Notes under the pieces: generated by a model
The model's input: only the letters and a program-made list of their open reading frames with translations
Database searches by the model: none
What the model was told of the DNA's origin: nothing
Made by a program: the position numbers and the translations under genes
Shown: positions 26,031 to 34,745 of the stretch, one piece after another
Layout of the letters: each line of letters starts with the position of its first letter
Position numbering within the stretch: the stretch's first letter is position 1
NCBI GenBank assembly: GCA_902826945.1
Contig: CADEGS010000002.1
Coordinates: 1 to 64,000 of the forward strand
Source: an uncultured bacterium
GTDB lineage: Bacteria; Planctomycetota; UBA1135; GCA-002686595
DNA: 64,000 nucleotides
Reading direction: 5' to 3'

Positions 26031-26668
26031 CGCTCGAGCGTGCTCACGTCGTCCTCGGTGTCGAAGCGGCCGTCGGGGCCGGCCGAGGAGAGCTGGTAGC
26101 GCGTCGCGCGCAGGAAGCGGCCGGTGTCGGCCTGGCGCAGCGCCAGCGGGAAGCTCGTCTCCTCTTCGCCGGTCGCGGGATCGCGGCAGACGTAGGCGCG
26201 GTCGTGGCGCTCGTAGTCCGCGTGGTGCAGGTAGGAGAGCGGGTTGCCCCAGGCGTCGCCGATCTCGAGCAGCTGGCGCGAGTCGAAGTCGGTGAGCTGC
26301 GCGCTCGAGCGGTCGCCGTCCGCGTTGACCAGGCGGTCGGCGACGTCGTCGAGCAGGCCGCCCGCCTCGCGCCCGCGCGACCACAGCGCCACGACCAGCG
26401 CCTCGACGCCGACGTTCGCGCCGTCGTTGGAGACGCCCTGCTCGGGCGTGAACGAGCTCGGCGGGAAGTCGCCGTGCTCGCGCTCGAAGGCGTCGATGGC
26501 GGCCTCGACGCGCGCCAGCAGCCGGCGCGTCGCCTCGACCTCGGCCACCTCGCGGCCGGCCAGGAGGTTCGTCACGAGCAGCGTCGTGAGGATGGCCAGG
26601 ATGACGAGCACCGTCAGGATCTCGATCAGCGTGAAGGCCGACCGGCGCGTGCGGCGGGGCGCGCTCAT
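26027..26668 (-). CDS. Major pseudopilin, GspG-like
   Basis: 213 residues from ATG 26668. The leader ends in RSA|FTLIEILTVLVILAILTTL with Glu+5; Ala replaces the usual Gly at -1, which some prepilin peptidases accept. The tail has the GspG signature: FEREHGDFPPSSFTPEQG, then DAWGNPLSYLHH and YQLSSAGPDGRFDTEDD, the last giving the acidic residues that bind calcium in GspG. This is expected to be the main shaft subunit. First pseudopilin in the operon order G-H-K-J-I, compared with the canonical G-H-I-J-K. Confidence 0.82.
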   Translation of the reverse strand: MSAPRRTRRSAFTLIEILTVLVILAILTTLLVTNLLAGREVAEVEATRRLLARVEAAIDAFEREHGDFPPSSFTPEQGVSNDGANVGVEALVVALWSRGREAGGLLDDVADRLVNADGDRSSAQLTDFDSRQLLEIGDAWGNPLSYLHHADYERHDRAYVCRDPATGEEETSFPLALRQADTGRFLRATRYQLSSAGPDGRFDTEDDVSTLER

Positions 26669-29355
26669 CGCCGCACCACCGCGGCCGCGTCGTCCAGGCG
26701 CAGCGCCACGCGCCGGCCCGCGTCGCCCTGCACGAACACGCCGGCCTGCAGCGGGCTGGCCGTGCTGCCCAGCGCGGCGAAGGAGGCGTCCTCGATCAGC
26801 GCGATGCCGTCCAGGGAGAGCGTGACGCGCGAGTCCGAGCCGGCGCCCGAGCGCTGGGCGCGCAGGCGCACCCAGCGCCCGACGGGGAAGGGCTCGGGCA
26901 CCTCGACCGTCTCGGGCTCGACGCCCTTGCGCGCGAAGGAGAGCTCCAGCGCGCCGTCCTTCTGGCGCGCGATCGCGACCTCGGCCAGCGTGTCGCTGGC
27001 GTCCTGGCGCACGCGCTCGCGCGCGACGAACAGGCCCGCGCGCGCGGTCGTGGCCGGGTCGATCCACACGTCCACCTCGAGCGAGACGAACCCGGCCGCC
27101 GCGTACTCGCGGAAGACGCCGACGCGCCCGGCCTGCGCGAACACGCCCTGCACGTGCACGACGCCCTCCTGGAGCGTCACGAGCGGTCCCGCGCCCTCGC
27201 GCACCGTCCAGCCGTTGCGCAGCTCGAGGCGCTCGAAGTCGTCGGTCCACTCGACCTTCTCCGCGTGGTCGGCGATGCGCGCGATCTGCGCGCGCGCCCA
27301 GGCGCGGTAGGGGTCGTCCTCGGGCAGCGCGCGGCGCGCGCGGTCGAGGTCGGCGAGCTGCACGCGCGCCTCGGTCGCGTCGCCGTCGAGATACGTGCAC
27401 CAGGCGAGCCCCGCGCGCGCGACCGGGTCGTCCTCCTCCAGCGCCACGGCGCGCTCGAAGGACTCGCGCGCCGCGCCCGCGGCGCCGCGGCGCAGCGCGT
27501 TCCAGCCGCGCAGCGCGTGCAGCGAGGCGCGCGCGCCGTCCCCCTCGAGCGCCAGCGCGCGCTCGAGGTAGCGCTCGGCGCCCTCGAACTCGCCGCGGCG
27601 GAAGGCGGTCTCGCCCAGCGCGACCAGCGCGTCGGCGAAGGACGGCGCCGCCGCCAGCGCCGCCAGGAACGACTCGTGCGCGCCCTCGGGGTCGTCGCGC
27701 GCGAGCAGCAGGCGCCCGCGCTGGTAGAGCGACCAGACGTCGTCGGGCGTGTGCTCGAGCGCGGCCTGCGCGAGGGACAGCGCCTGCTCGGGATGGCCGC
27801 TCGCCTCGGCCAGGAAGGAGAGCGCCGCCAGCGGGCGCTGCGCGCGCAGCGGGTCGGCCGCCAGCGCCTGGCGCAGGAGCTCCAGCGCCTGCTCGCCGCG
27901 CCCCTGGAGCGCGGCCTCGACGCCGCCTGCCAGCAAGAGCTCGAAGCCGCCCTGCGGCGCCGCGGCCGGCGGCGCGGGCACCTCGGGCGCGCGCGCGCCG
28001 CACAGCCGCGCGGAGCGCAGGCCGGCCAGCGCGCGCTCGTTCGTCGGGTCGGCGGCCAGCACCTGCGCGAGCACGCGCGCGGCCTCGTCGGGGGCGCCGA
28101 GCGCCAGGTGGCAGGCGCCGAGCGCCGTGCGCACCTCCGCGCGCAGCGCGAGCGCGCCCGGGTCCTGCGGCAGGTCGAGCGAGGCGCGCGCGAGCTCGGG
28201 CAGGGCCTCGTCCGCGCGCCCGCGCGCCAGCAGGAAGCGCCCCAGCGCCGCGCGCGCGAGCCAGCCCCGCTCGGGCAGCGCGCAGGCGGCGCGCAGGCGC
28301 TCCTCGGCGCGCGCGTCGAGCAGGAAGCGCTCCTCGACGCCGGCCAGCTCGACCTCTGGCTCGGCGTCGCCGGGGTGCGCGTCGGCCAGCGCCTGGAGCG
28401 CGCGCAGCGCACCCTCGAAGTCGAAGCGCGCCGCGGCCACGCGCGCGAGCAGGAGCCCCGGCTGCGCGGCGTCGGGGTCGTACGCGGCGCAGGCGCGCCC
28501 GAGCTCCTCGGCGATCGCCAGCGCGCGCGGGGCCTCGTGGCGCAGCGCGAGCGCGCGCTCGGCCAGCTCCAGCGCCGGATCGAAGCGCGCCGCGTCGATC
28601 GCGGGCTCGGCGCCGAAGCGGCGCCGCTCGAGCTCGAGCGCGTTGGCCGGCGTCTCGGCGAAGCCGAAGGAGAGCACGTCCTCGCGCGCGACGTCGATCG
28701 CGGGCGCGCCCAGGCTGGCGTGCACCTCGCGCCCGGTCTCGGGGTCGACCTGCACGAAGCGCAGCGGCTCCTCGGCGCGCCGCGGCTCGCCCGGCAGGCC
28801 GTAGCGGTCGTCGTTCACGATGCGGCCGTAGACCGTCGTGCCCGAGCGCCGCTGGATCCAGTCGTGGCGCGCGCGGTAGCCGGCCTGGCGCGCGAGCTCC
28901 TGCGCCGGCGTCTCGCGCGGGCGCCCGGCGCCGCCGCCGCGCACGACGTCGCCCTCGACGGCGGGCGCCTGCGGCTCGTCGGGCGGGTCGAAGAGCGCGG
29001 GCGCCTCGAAGCGCGCGACCGGCGCGCGCAGGAGGTCGAAGGCGCGCGGCGCGGGCCCCGGGTCGCAGGGCGGCAAGAGCAGCGCCAGCTCCGCGCGCGG
29101 CGGCTCCTCGGGCGCGAGCGGCGGCAGCGGGTGCGTGTCGCTGGGCGGGACGAAGAGCTCGCGCGCGCCCGCCAGGCGCGCCCCGTCGGGGAGCGCCAGC
29201 TCGGGGCGCGGGACGGCCTGCGCGGGCGGCGGCTCGGGATCGACCGCGCGGCGCGCGCCGCGCAGCGCCGTCGCGCCGCCGCCCAGCCGCAGCGCGCAGA
29301 CGCCCAGGACGACGAGCGTCCCGAGGAAGACGACCTGCTCCTGGCGCACGCGCAC
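26665..29355 (-). CDS. Membrane-anchored TPR protein with C-terminal jelly-roll domain
   Basis: 896 residues. One N-terminal membrane helix (about 8-25) is followed by a Pro-rich linker, then about 450 residues of helical TPR repeats (LARVAAARFDFEGALRALQALADAHPGDAEP, LGACHLALGAPDEAARVLAQVLAADPTNERALAGL and many more). The last 200 residues (about 698-896) form a beta-sandwich with DDFERLELRNGWTV, AAGFVSLEVDVWIDPA, RWVRLRAQRSG and VTLSLDGIALIED, like LamG or 3-keto-disaccharide-hydrolase-type folds. In type IV pilus systems PilF/PilW-type TPR proteins help secretin assembly; a similar role is possible, but the size and jelly roll are unusual. Confidence 0.65.
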   Translation of the reverse strand: MRVRQEQVVFLGTLVVLGVCALRLGGGATALRGARRAVDPEPPPAQAVPRPELALPDGARLAGARELFVPPSDTHPLPPLAPEEPPRAELALLLPPCDPGPAPRAFDLLRAPVARFEAPALFDPPDEPQAPAVEGDVVRGGGAGRPRETPAQELARQAGYRARHDWIQRRSGTTVYGRIVNDDRYGLPGEPRRAEEPLRFVQVDPETGREVHASLGAPAIDVAREDVLSFGFAETPANALELERRRFGAEPAIDAARFDPALELAERALALRHEAPRALAIAEELGRACAAYDPDAAQPGLLLARVAAARFDFEGALRALQALADAHPGDAEPEVELAGVEERFLLDARAEERLRAACALPERGWLARAALGRFLLARGRADEALPELARASLDLPQDPGALALRAEVRTALGACHLALGAPDEAARVLAQVLAADPTNERALAGLRSARLCGARAPEVPAPPAAAPQGGFELLLAGGVEAALQGRGEQALELLRQALAADPLRAQRPLAALSFLAEASGHPEQALSLAQAALEHTPDDVWSLYQRGRLLLARDDPEGAHESFLAALAAAPSFADALVALGETAFRRGEFEGAERYLERALALEGDGARASLHALRGWNALRRGAAGAARESFERAVALEEDDPVARAGLAWCTYLDGDATEARVQLADLDRARRALPEDDPYRAWARAQIARIADHAEKVEWTDDFERLELRNGWTVREGAGPLVTLQEGVVHVQGVFAQAGRVGVFREYAAAGFVSLEVDVWIDPATTARAGLFVARERVRQDASDTLAEVAIARQKDGALELSFARKGVEPETVEVPEPFPVGRWVRLRAQRSGAGSDSRVTLSLDGIALIEDASFAALGSTASPLQAGVFVQGDAGRRVALRLDDAAAVVRR

Positions 29356-29358
29356 GGG

Positions 29359-30135
29359 TCAGCCGCTCTCCTCGCGCGTCTGCGCCGGCAGGCGCGGGAT
29401 CACGATCGTGAGGTCCAGGCGCAGCTCGCGGTCGCGGCCGCGCGCGGCGCCGATCTCGGCCTGCGCGATGCGCAGCACGCGCCCGTCGGCCGGGCGCTGC
29501 GTCGCGCCCAGCACCGCCGTCAGCGCGCGCGAGCTGCCCAGGATCTGGAAGCGCACCTGCGTGCGCTCGATCGCGCCCTCCGCCGCGCGCGCGGCCGGGT
29601 CGGGGTCGAGCCGCACCTGGATGCCCTCCACGCGCCGCGCGCGCGCGGCGATCGCGGCCTGGGCCACGGTCTCGACCACGTCCAGCGCCTCGAGGTAGCG
29701 CTCGATCTCCTCGCGGCTCGTCGGCGAGAGGCGCGGCATGCCCAGGCCGGGCTCGACCGAGACGTTGGCGCGGCCGGCCTCCGTCAGCACGCGCTCGCGC
29801 ACCTCGCTCGAGACGCGCAGGTAGCGGTTGGCCGGCGGGACGGACTCGTCGCCGGCCGCGAGCTCGGGCCGCGGCTCGAAGGCGACCGCCGCGCGCAGGC
29901 GCTCGACGCAGGCGCGCAGCGCGTCGTGCTCGCGCGCGACCTGGTCGCGCTCGGCGGTGCCGTACATCGCCTCGCCGAGCTCGCGCTCGAGGCGCCGCAC
30001 GCGCGTGGCCTCGCGCGCGACGTCGGCGGCCCACAGCGCGTCCACGACGAGCACGCCCAGGCCGAGCGCCGCGGCGCCGAGCCCCACGCGCGCGACGAAG
30101 CCCTTGTTCTCCTGCCAGTAGCCCTCGAGGTCCAC
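29359..30135 (-). CDS. PilO/GspM-like inner-membrane protein
   Basis: 258 residues from GTG 30135, two bases after the PilM-PilN stop. A short cytoplasmic N-terminus, one membrane helix (about 17-37) and a periplasmic coiled segment (ARLVRRLERELGEAM...RDQVAREHDALRACVERLR type heptads) lead into an alpha/beta region like the ferredoxin folds of PilO or GspM. Identity rests on size, topology and position directly after the PilM-PilN gene rather than on sequence motifs. It would pair with the PilN domain to connect the inner-membrane platform to the periplasmic parts. Confidence 0.6.
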   Translation of the reverse strand: MDLEGYWQENKGFVARVGLGAAALGLGVLVVDALWAADVAREATRVRRLERELGEAMYGTAERDQVAREHDALRACVERLRAAVAFEPRPELAAGDESVPPANRYLRVSSEVRERVLTEAGRANVSVEPGLGMPRLSPTSREEIERYLEALDVVETVAQAAIAARARRVEGIQVRLDPDPAARAAEGAIERTQVRFQILGSSRALTAVLGATQRPADGRVLRIAQAEIGAARGRDRELRLDLTIVIPRLPAQTREESG

Positions 30136-30137
30136 GC

Positions 30138-31754
30138 TCAGGCGCCTCCGGCGTCCGCGTCCCCGCCGGGCGCGGAGACCTCCAGGGTGAAGAAGGCGGC
30201 CGTGTCGCCCATGCGCTCCTGGACGCGCAGGCCGTCCAGGCGCGCGCGCAGGTCCGCCACGAAGGCGGCGAACTGCTCGGTCGTGGCCTCGGTGCCCTCG
30301 CGCGCGCGCCCGCTCAGGCGCAGCAGCGGGCGCTCCTCGCCCGCCGCGCCGCGCTCGCGCTCGAGCGTGCTCGTGAGCCCTTCCAGCCAGAACTCGCGCG
30401 GCAGGCTGGCCTCGACCGCGGCCAGCGCGCGCACGAGCGTCTCGCCCGACGCTGCCAGCGCGAACAGCTCGCGCGCCTCGCGCGCCAGGGCGTCGTTCTC
30501 GGCGGCGAGCGCGCGCGTCTCGTCGTGGACGCGCTCGGCGCCGCGCAGGCGCGACTCGAGCCGCGCCGCCTCGCGGCCGAGCGCGCGCGCGCGGGAGCGC
30601 TGCGTCCAGGCGTAGGCGCCGAGGAACAGCACGGCGAGCAGCGCCGCCGCCAGCAGGAAGACGCCGCGCTCGCGGAAGGCGCGCCGGCGCTCCAGCGACT
30701 CCGGCAGGATCTCGATCGAGTAGGCCTCGGGGTCCGAGCCGGAGAGCGCCAGCCCGAGCGCCACGACCGACTCCAGGCGCCGCGCCTCGAGCGCCTCGCG
30801 CTGCGCGCCCGGCAGCCTCGAGACGTCCACCAGCGCGAACGGGTCGAAGCGCTCGACCGGCACGCCGAGCGCCGCGCGCAGGTGCTCCGGCAGCCCGTCC
30901 AGGCGGGCGCCGCCGCCGCACACGAGCACGCGGTCGAGCTTCAGGGACGAGACGCGCAGCTGCGCCTTGCAGAAGGAGAGCGTCGAGGCGAGCAGGCTCG
31001 CGACCTGCTCGGCCGGCGCCAGCAGCGCCTTGTAGGCCTTCTCCTGGTTCGCGTCGCGGAAGGGCGCGCCGCGCAGGCTGGCCTCGGTCTCCTTGTAGCG
31101 CGCGGCGCGCTCGGGCGGGACGCCGAAGCGCTCGGCCAGCGCCGCGTCGAAGAGCTCCGAGCCGCCGCCCAGGTTGCGCGCCAGGAGCAGGTCGGTGCCG
31201 CGCGTCAGCACGACGTCGATCGAGCTCGCGCCCAGGTTGGCGACCAGCACCGTCTCGTCGAGCACGGAGCCGAAGCGCAGGAAGGCGTTGTAGAGCGCGA
31301 TCGCGTTGGGCGTGAACGCGTCCAGCGTGCCGCCCGCCGCGCGCAGCCCCCGCTCGTGCTCCTCGAGCAGGCTCTCGCGCGCCATCGCGAGCAGCACGAC
31401 GTCCTCGCCCTCCAGCTCGGGGATCTCCGCCAGGACGTTGAAGTCGGAGGCCACCGGCGCCTCGGACTGCTGGCCGATCTCGCGCGCCTCGAAGCGCACC
31501 AGGCGGCGCAGCTGCCAGTCGGCCACGCGCGGCACGCGCGTGTAGCGCACGTTCACGTCGCGACCCGTCAGCCCCACGCGGCAGGCGCGCGGGCGCAGGT
31601 GCGCGGCCAGCGCGCCCCAGCCCGCCGCGGGCGTGCCGTCCGGGTTCTCCGCCGCCGCGAAGGCCGTGGCGACGAAGCCCGTGCCGTGCGCGTGCCCCGC
31701 GAGCGCGCGCACGCCGCTCGTGCCCACGTCCACGCCGGTCGCGCGCCGCGCCAT
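30138..31754 (-). CDS. PilM-PilN fusion (GspL-like assembly platform protein)
   Basis: 538 residues. Residues 1-340 are an actin/FtsA-like PilM: GVDVGTSGVRAL (phosphate-1 loop), FEAREIGQQSEAPVASDFNVL (SHS2 region), LVANLGASSIDVVL (phosphate-2) and RVLVCGGGARLDGL (adenosine loop). A membrane helix at about 364-383 is followed by a coiled coil and an alpha/beta domain with the PilN pattern (LRALAAVEASLPREFWLEGL). PilM and PilN are usually separate proteins; GspL is naturally a fusion of the same two parts. The single chain therefore looks GspL-like while keeping an intact PilM nucleotide fold. ATG 31754 shares one base with the FHA stop. Confidence 0.85.
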   Translation of the reverse strand: MARRATGVDVGTSGVRALAGHAHGTGFVATAFAAAENPDGTPAAGWGALAAHLRPRACRVGLTGRDVNVRYTRVPRVADWQLRRLVRFEAREIGQQSEAPVASDFNVLAEIPELEGEDVVLLAMARESLLEEHERGLRAAGGTLDAFTPNAIALYNAFLRFGSVLDETVLVANLGASSIDVVLTRGTDLLLARNLGGGSELFDAALAERFGVPPERAARYKETEASLRGAPFRDANQEKAYKALLAPAEQVASLLASTLSFCKAQLRVSSLKLDRVLVCGGGARLDGLPEHLRAALGVPVERFDPFALVDVSRLPGAQREALEARRLESVVALGLALSGSDPEAYSIEILPESLERRRAFRERGVFLLAAALLAVLFLGAYAWTQRSRARALGREAARLESRLRGAERVHDETRALAAENDALAREARELFALAASGETLVRALAAVEASLPREFWLEGLTSTLERERGAAGEERPLLRLSGRAREGTEATTEQFAAFVADLRARLDGLRVQERMGDTAAFFTLEVSAPGGDADAGGA

Positions 31755-33673
31755 CAGCCGCCTCCCGTCGCGGTCGCGCGCAGCCGCGCGAGCTCCTCGC
31801 GCAGGCGCCCGGCGAGCGTCGGCGCCCCGGCCAGCGCGCGCGAGTCCAGGAGCGCCTCGAGCCGGCCGGCGCGCTCGCCGGCGCGCGCGCGCTCCCAGGT
31901 CGCGAGCTCCGCCTCGAGCTCGCCGGCCAGGCCGTCGGCGAGCGGCTGCACGTCCGTCCCGCCGTACGCGCCGGCGAGCGCCCGCGCGCGCCGCAGCGTC
32001 TCGCGCAGGAGCGCCGGCAGCCCGAAGAAGCGCGCGCGCTCCAGCTCGCGGCGCACCTCCTCGACCTCCTGCAGGCCGGCGGAGACGAGCCGCGCGCTGG
32101 CCGCCTGCGCCTCGCGCACGAGCGCGCCGCGCAGCGGGACGCGCGCGAGGAGCTCGTCCCAGGAGGCCAGCGCCGCGGCGGGATCGTCGCGTCCCTCGGC
32201 CGCCAGGGCCTGCTCGCGCAGGAGCTCCGCCTGCGCCAGCTCGTCGCGGAAGCGCAGCTGGACGCGCAGCGAGGCGCCGTCCTCGCAGGGCGCCTGGGCG
32301 CGCAGGCTCGCGCCCGCGAGGTCGCCGCGCAGCGGCCGCGGCGGGTCGAAGCGCACGCGCAGCGTCTCGACGCCCGCGCCCAGGATCAGGTCGCTCGCGC
32401 CCTCGACGGCGAGCTCGCCCGCGTGCGCGCGGAAGCCCGCGGCGCCCAGCGTGGCGGCCCAGGGCTCCTCGCCGCTCGCGCGCAGGAGCAGCGCCAGCGC
32501 GGCGCCCGTGCCGGAGCCGCGCGCGCCGACGCGGAAGCCGTCGTCGAGCGTCTCCGCCTCGAGCCAGCCCGTGCCCGGCCCGCGCAGGCCGTCCTGGCCC
32601 CAGCCCGCGAGCGCCAGCTCGAGGACGGTGCGTCCGCCGCGCACGATCGAGAGCGCGGTCGGGCGCTCGCCTGCGCCCAGGAGCTCGTCCTCGAGGAAGC
32701 GCGCGCGCGGCGGCGGCGGCGGCACCGCGACGACGCTCGCGTCGTCGAGCGCGAAGGCGCCCGGACCGCGCGCTGCGGCGACCACGCGCGCCTCCTCCCA
32801 GCCCGGCGCGATCGGCACGACGAGCTCGAGCTCCTGGAAGTCCGGCGCGCTCGCGGCGGGCATCGACCACGCGATCAGGCGGCGGCCGTCGGCTGCCTGG
32901 CGCTCGATCCCGACGCGCATGGGGCCGGGGGGCGACGCCGGGTCGGGCGCGCTCGCGCGGGCGCGCAGCGCGACGCTGAGCCGCAGCGCGCGCGCGCCGC
33001 GCAGCGCGAAGGCGGGCGAGCGCACCAGGCTCCACTCCTCCGGGCCGAGCTCGACGCCCAGCCCGGCGGCGCCGCTGCGCGCGTGCTGCTCGCCGCGGCG
33101 CAGGGCGCGCGGCACGGACGCGGGCGCCTCCCAGGCGGGAGCGCCCTCGTCCTCGAAGGAGCCGCCCGGGAGCAGGTCGCCCGGCACCGCCTGGGGCGCG
33201 CGCGCCGCGGGTCCAGGCTGCGCGTCCCCTCGCGCGCGCGCGCGCAGGCGCACGAGGGCGAACGCCGCCAGCGCGAGGAGGGCCAGCGCGAAGAGCGCCC
33301 ACGGTCGCCGCGCCGGCGCGGGCGGCGGCGTGCGCGCGGCGGACGCGTCGTCGGGCGCGGCGAGCCGCTCCTCGAAGCGCCGGTCCACCAGCACGAGCTC
33401 GACGTTGCCGACGTGGAGCCGGTCGCCGTGCGCGAGGCGCGCGCTCTCGACGCGCCGGCCGCCGACGCGCGTGCCGTTCGTGCTCTCGAGGTCGACCACG
33501 CGCACGCCGTCGTCCTCGATCTCGAGCCGCGCGTGCGCCGCGGAGACCGAGGCGTGGGCCAGACGCAGCGCGCTGCCGGGGCCCCGTCCGATCACGTGCC
33601 GGCCCGGCTGGAGCGCGACCCGCTCGCCCGCCCGCTCCCCGGACGCGAAGCGGAGCTCGAAGCGCGTGTCCAT
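31754..33673 (-). CDS. FHA-domain membrane protein, first gene of pseudopilin operon
   Basis: 639 residues. An FHA fold occupies 1-96: GRHVIGRGPGSALRLAHASVSAAHARLE and LESTNGTRVGGRRV carry the phosphothreonine-binding Gly-Arg, Ser-x-x-His and Asn-Gly residues. A Pro-rich linker and one membrane helix (about 124-143) follow, so FHA is cytoplasmic and some 490 residues are outside. The outer part includes a beta-rich carbohydrate-binding-like region (PGGSFEDEGAPAWEAP; ALRLSVALRARA; DFQELELVVPIAPGW) and a C-terminal helical tail. It may link Ser/Thr phosphorylation to the secretion machine; a soluble Ser/Thr kinase is encoded at 37109-38164. The order fha-pilMN-pilO is strict, with 1- to 3-base joins. 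Confidence 0.72.
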   Translation of the reverse strand: MDTRFELRFASGERAGERVALQPGRHVIGRGPGSALRLAHASVSAAHARLEIEDDGVRVVDLESTNGTRVGGRRVESARLAHGDRLHVGNVELVLVDRRFEERLAAPDDASAARTPPPAPARRPWALFALALLALAAFALVRLRARARGDAQPGPAARAPQAVPGDLLPGGSFEDEGAPAWEAPASVPRALRRGEQHARSGAAGLGVELGPEEWSLVRSPAFALRGARALRLSVALRARASAPDPASPPGPMRVGIERQAADGRRLIAWSMPAASAPDFQELELVVPIAPGWEEARVVAAARGPGAFALDDASVVAVPPPPPRARFLEDELLGAGERPTALSIVRGGRTVLELALAGWGQDGLRGPGTGWLEAETLDDGFRVGARGSGTGAALALLLRASGEEPWAATLGAAGFRAHAGELAVEGASDLILGAGVETLRVRFDPPRPLRGDLAGASLRAQAPCEDGASLRVQLRFRDELAQAELLREQALAAEGRDDPAAALASWDELLARVPLRGALVREAQAASARLVSAGLQEVEEVRRELERARFFGLPALLRETLRRARALAGAYGGTDVQPLADGLAGELEAELATWERARAGERAGRLEALLDSRALAGAPTLAGRLREELARLRATATGGG

Positions 33674-33896
33674 TGCGTCGGGGGAGTGGGGCGAGGGGCG
33701 TCGCGGGGTCGCACGGCCGCGGTCCGTCCCGGGGGTTAGCCGTTTCCCCGGCGCGGGTTACCGGCGGCGGGCGGCCCGCCAGCCGCCTCTCGGAGCGTCC
33801 GCCGTCGTCGCGACGTCGATCCTAGGTCGCCCCCGACGCGCCTGCAATTTGCCCGCGCGCGCCGCGCGGGCCGCGCCAGGGCTAGAATCCCCCGCG
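33674..33896. promoter_or_regulatory. Divergent promoter region between the pseudopilin operon and rsmE
   Basis: This 223-base spacer must drive the 18-kb minus-strand operon and the plus-strand rsmE. On the plus strand, TAGAAT at 33883-33888 is followed eight bases later by the rsmE ATG, so its transcript may be leaderless. On the minus strand, TAACCC-like patches near 33740 and 33770 are the only AT-containing stretches; no confident -10/-35 pair was seen. Confidence 0.4.
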
Positions 33897-34688
33897 ATGG
33901 AGCCGGAGCGGCGGGAGGGCGGGAGCGCGCTCCCCTGCTTCTTCCTGGCCGAGCCCCCCGAGGGCCGGCCCGCACGCCTGTGGGAAGGCGAGGCGGAGCA
34001 CGCCCTGCGCGTCCTGCGCCTGCGGCCGGGGGACCTGTGCGAGGCGATCGACGGGGAGGGCGGCCGCTGGCGCCTGCGCATCGTCGCGGCCGGCGCGCAC
34101 GGGCTCGGCCTCGAGCCGCTCGGGCCGCCCGCGCGCGAGCCCGCGCCCGGCGAGCCGGACGCCCCCCTGCCCTGGATCGAGGTCGTGGTGTCCTGGCCGC
34201 GGCGCGCGCGCGGCGAGGAGATGCTCGGACGGCTCGTGCAGCTCGGGGCCGGAGGCGTGCGGCCGCTCCTCGCGCGCCGGCGCGGCCCGGGCGAGTGCCC
34301 CGCGGGCCCGAGCGAGCGCTGGTGGCGCATCGCGCGCGAGGCGGCCAAGCAGTGCGGGCGGAGCTGGCTGCCCGAGCTCGGCGAGCGCACCTCCCCCATC
34401 GCGCTGGCCTTCGAGCGGCGCGGCCTCCCGATCGCGCTGCTCGACCCGCGCGGCGGGATGGCGATGGACACGTGGGTGCGCTCGCTCTTGCCGCTGCCCT
34501 TCGGGATCGGCACGCGCGAGCGGCCGATCGTGCTCGCGGTCGGGCCGGAGGGCGGCTTCGACGACGAGGAGCGCGAGGCGCTGCTCCTCGCCGGGGCGAC
34601 CACGGTCAAGCTGACGCCGCACGTGCTGCGCGTCGAGACCGCGGCGGAGGCCGCGCTGGCGGTCACCGCGACCATCCTGGCGCGCTAG
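33897..34688 (+). CDS. rsmE: 16S rRNA (uracil-1498-N3) methyltransferase RsmE
   Basis: 263 residues from ATG 33897. An N-terminal PUA-like barrel (HALRVLRLRPGDLCEAIDGEG) precedes a SPOUT trefoil-knot domain. The knot motifs IVLAVGPEGGFDDEE and the C-terminal TPHVLRVETAAEAAL are the RsmE signatures for SAM and dimer contacts. It methylates U1498 of 16S rRNA in the decoding centre of assembled small subunits. The central ARGEEMLGRLVQLGAGGVRPLLARRR block is also conserved in the family (usually K-x-x-R-x-E-x-x-x-x-K-x-x-E-L-G). It stands alone, with an apparently leaderless start. Confidence 0.92.
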   Translation: MEPERREGGSALPCFFLAEPPEGRPARLWEGEAEHALRVLRLRPGDLCEAIDGEGGRWRLRIVAAGAHGLGLEPLGPPAREPAPGEPDAPLPWIEVVVSWPRRARGEEMLGRLVQLGAGGVRPLLARRRGPGECPAGPSERWWRIAREAAKQCGRSWLPELGERTSPIALAFERRGLPIALLDPRGGMAMDTWVRSLLPLPFGIGTRERPIVLAVGPEGGFDDEEREALLLAGATTVKLTPHVLRVETAAEAALAVTATILAR

Positions 34689-34722
34689 CGCCGGCCTGGT
34701 CGCGCATGGCCGCGGCCGGCGC
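34688..34722. terminator. Hairpin between convergent rsmE and radC
   Basis: Arms GCGCCGGCC (34688-34696) and GGCCGGCGC (34714-34722) form a 9-bp perfect stem with a 17-base loop, starting at the last base of the rsmE stop. There is no T-tract on either strand, so it may slow polymerase or protect 3' ends rather than act as a classic intrinsic terminator. Confidence 0.35.
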
Positions 34723-34745
34723 GCAGCACGCGCCGCGCTCCCCGC

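Noticed and set aside
20059..26295. A 2,078-codon plus-strand frame antisense to the pseudopilin genes
   Set aside because: Low-complexity Arg/Ala/Glu/His-rich shadow of the minus-strand pseudopilin genes, which have prepilin leaders and domain motifs.
26665..26668. Possible frameshifts at the many four-base gene overlaps in the pseudopilin operon
   Set aside because: Each downstream frame begins with its own ATG or GTG and a proper leader or signal sequence, so these are ordinary stop/start overlaps rather than broken genes.
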